In this document: piece by piece, positions 16,778 through 17,953 of the stretch
How the letters are laid out: each line of letters starts with the position of its first letter
How positions within the stretch are numbered: the stretch's first letter is position 1
From: Planctomycetota bacterium
GTDB lineage: Bacteria > Planctomycetota > PUPC01 > JACPCR01
NCBI GenBank assembly: GCA_030740295.1
Contig: JASLXP010001193.1
Span: forward strand, 1-17,953
DNA: 17,953 nucleotides
Reading direction: 5' to 3'
Translations under genes and position numbers: made by a program
Notes under the pieces: model-generated
The model's database searches: none
The model's input: only the letters and a program-made list of their open reading frames with translations
Told to the model about the DNA's origin: nothing

Positions 16778-17078
16778 TGATTCTCCTTTTCTCGATCTTG
16801 CACTTGGGAAGCTGTTCTTGCAGCCTCGTAGTGCCGGCGGAGGGCATTCGACAGATCTGATCTGGACGATTGTATCTACGGCTGCATCCGTGATCCCCGT
16901 GTCATGGAGCCAGAGTTTCTTGAGCTTTGGCGGATACAACGACGACTTTGCCGTACTTTTCGAATACGTGGGCGCCTATTTTCTTGAGTTGGTAAATCGT
17001 CCTGCTTTGTTCGTTCTCTGCGTGGCTGAAGCCGACGCATACGCAGAGAGAAAGACAGGTGTGCAAGTGATGTTTCAT
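16689..17078 (-). pseudogene. Decayed leucine-rich-repeat secreted protein (three frames)
   Basis: Pieces of one protein type lie in order in three minus-strand frames. Frame A (from ATG 17078, AGGA five bases upstream) gives a signal peptide 'MKHHLHTCLSLCVCVGFSHA', then 'IYQLKKIGAHVFEKYGKVVVV', the usual opening of planctomycete-type LRR proteins. Frame B (about 16939-16860) gives one repeat, 'LKKLWLHDTGITDAAVDTI'. Frame C (about 16830-16785) gives the typical LRR end 'TRLQEQLPKCKIEK', then runs through the 27-bp repeat as RINAKSTPQR to a stop at 16689. At least two frame changes and missing repeats mean no functional product. The remnant abuts the right border of the island. Confidence 0.65.
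16757..16783 (+). repeat. Right copy of 27-bp direct repeat
   Basis: This segment matches 14134-14160 at 25 of 27 bases in direct orientation, with the same TGTCGATTTGGCATT core. On the minus strand it encodes INAKSTPQ at the end of the leucine-rich-repeat pseudogene. The two copies start 2623 bp apart and bracket the AlbA_2-type gene and the hsdR remnant. Confidence 0.75.
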
Positions 17079-17189
17079 TGTGTTCCTGGTCAGAATTCCC
17101 CTGAATTCTGGCAAATTCGGCTACCATATCCGGAGCGAAAGTGTTTCATGAACAATCCGAACTATAGCCAGCGTTACAGAACAGACTCA

Positions 17190-17953
17190 ATGGGTCTTGA
17201 AACAATGACAGTGAAACATATGACAACCCTCGCTGAAAATGTGCCCCGTGGATTTGCGTGGACACCTGTCTCCGGTCCCTCGCTTCTTGCGATCCTGCTG
17301 TTTGCCTCTCCTGTCAGCGCGCAGCCAATGCCGGAGCGCGTCACCGTTAAAGGTTGCGTGAAGGTAAAGGACAGCGACAAGCCCGTTCAAGGTGCTGCGG
17401 TCGTGATTAACCTGCTCGACGCCAAGGGCGCCCGCAAGAACAGAACCCTGCCCGTGGCGGGTATGAGTGGAACTCCAACCGATGGCCAAGGCCGTTTTGT
17501 TATCCGTGGTGTGCCCGAAGGGAAGTACTGGGTAAACATCGCTGCCAAAGGTTATAAGACCTTCGGGCAACAGGTAGAGATAACGCCGAGAGCGCCCCTC
17601 GACCTGGATGTAGAGCTTGCGCCGCATCTGCCTCTTACCTTCAGGATTCTCGCGCCGGGCGGAGCGCCCGCGGCAGGCAAACCTGTCCAGATAGCCATGG
17701 TGGTACCGCGCTGGCACCGTTCGTCGAGCAAAAGCAACAAAGAAGGTGATTTTCGCCTTTCTTGCGCGTGCAAGCCGACAAGGCTGCTCGCTCGCGTGCC
17801 GGGAGTCGGCAGCGGGAATATCCAACTGAATCCCAAGAAGCTCCCCAACGAGCCGCTGCCGATCCAGCTCGAGAAGGATGGCACCGTATCGGGCGTAGTT
17901 AAGGACAAAGTCTCCGGAAAACCTGTTGCAGGATTCAAGGTTTACGCGGCCTC
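17190..17953 (+). CDS. Secreted protein with carboxypeptidase-regulatory-like domains (partial, 3' end beyond window)
   Basis: An open frame runs from ATG 17190 to the window end without a stop (254 codons visible). In-frame ATGs at 17205 and 17220 are equally possible, and none has a clear Shine-Dalgarno. A signal peptide is evident: 'PSLLAILLFASPVSA', with cleavage before QPM. Residues about 50-145 form a carboxypeptidase-regulatory-like (transthyretin-type) sandwich: 'VTVKGCVKVKDSDKPVQGAA', then 'TDGQGRFVIRGVPEGKYWV' and 'AAKGYKTFGQQVEI'. A second, more divergent unit follows ('GGAPAAGKPVQIAM', 'SNKEGDFRL'), and a third begins at 'GTVSGVVKDKVSGKPVAGFK'. Such repeats serve as adhesive or stalk modules on cell-surface proteins. 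The C-terminal part and function are unseen. It is divergent from the leucine-rich-repeat pseudogene. Confidence 0.75.
   Translation, partial: MGLETMTVKHMTTLAENVPRGFAWTPVSGPSLLAILLFASPVSAQPMPERVTVKGCVKVKDSDKPVQGAAVVINLLDAKGARKNRTLPVAGMSGTPTDGQGRFVIRGVPEGKYWVNIAAKGYKTFGQQVEITPRAPLDLDVELAPHLPLTFRILAPGGAPAAGKPVQIAMVVPRWHRSSSKSNKEGDFRLSCACKPTRLLARVPGVGSGNIQLNPKKLPNEPLPIQLEKDGTVSGVVKDKVSGKPVAGFKVYAA

Noticed and set aside
1..17953. CRISPR arrays, tRNA or rRNA genes, intact insertion sequences
   Set aside because: No regularly spaced repeats, no tRNA-like cloverleaf with TTCRA arm and no transposase reading frame were recognised by eye; a tRNA/CRISPR scan could still find something missed.

Overview
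The window looks like chromosomal DNA from a moderately GC-rich, free-living Gram-negative bacterium. The mix of genes resembles genomes of the Planctomycetota, Lentisphaerota and Hydrogenedentota: a large BNR/LamG protein, a membrane-embedded spermidine-synthase-like protein, a leucine-rich-repeat remnant with 'ITDAA' repeats, and a secreted carboxypeptidase-regulatory-domain protein. The phylum is inferred from gene style only. A KdsC-type phosphatase would fit an organism that makes KDO-containing lipopolysaccharide.

Layout. (1) 1-1289, plus strand: a hairpin-rich leader, a small secreted protein and a small two-helix membrane protein. (2) 1339-7807, minus strand: a tight three-gene operon (membrane spermidine-synthase-like protein, then a BNR/LamG sialidase-like protein overlapping it by 8 bp, then a purple-acid-phosphatase-like protein that has lost two metal ligands). 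(3) 7898-10157, plus strand: aldo/keto reductase, 3-hydroxybutyrate dehydrogenase and a KdsC-like HAD phosphatase. (4) 10230-13992, minus strand: dnaJ (type B) and clpB, a protein-quality-control pair with a plausible sigma70-type promoter before dnaJ. (5) 14101-17078: a degraded accessory island. It holds the first ~55 codons of a type I restriction subunit (hsdR), an AT-richer unexplained stretch, an intact AlbA_2/HATPase-type regulator of the kind often found in type I restriction loci, and a leucine-rich-repeat pseudogene scattered over three frames. A 27-bp direct repeat (25/27 identical) lies at both ends. (6) 17190-17953, plus strand: a secreted multidomain protein cut by the window end.

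The most unusual parts are the island and the three-gene operon. In the island, the direct repeat gives two unrelated broken genes the same C-terminal peptide (INAKST), and there are clusters of palindromes and TTGAC-type repeats. In the operon, two normally extracytoplasmic-type families lack signal peptides and sit with a membrane SAM-domain protein. No tRNA, rRNA, CRISPR array or intact insertion sequence was recognised.
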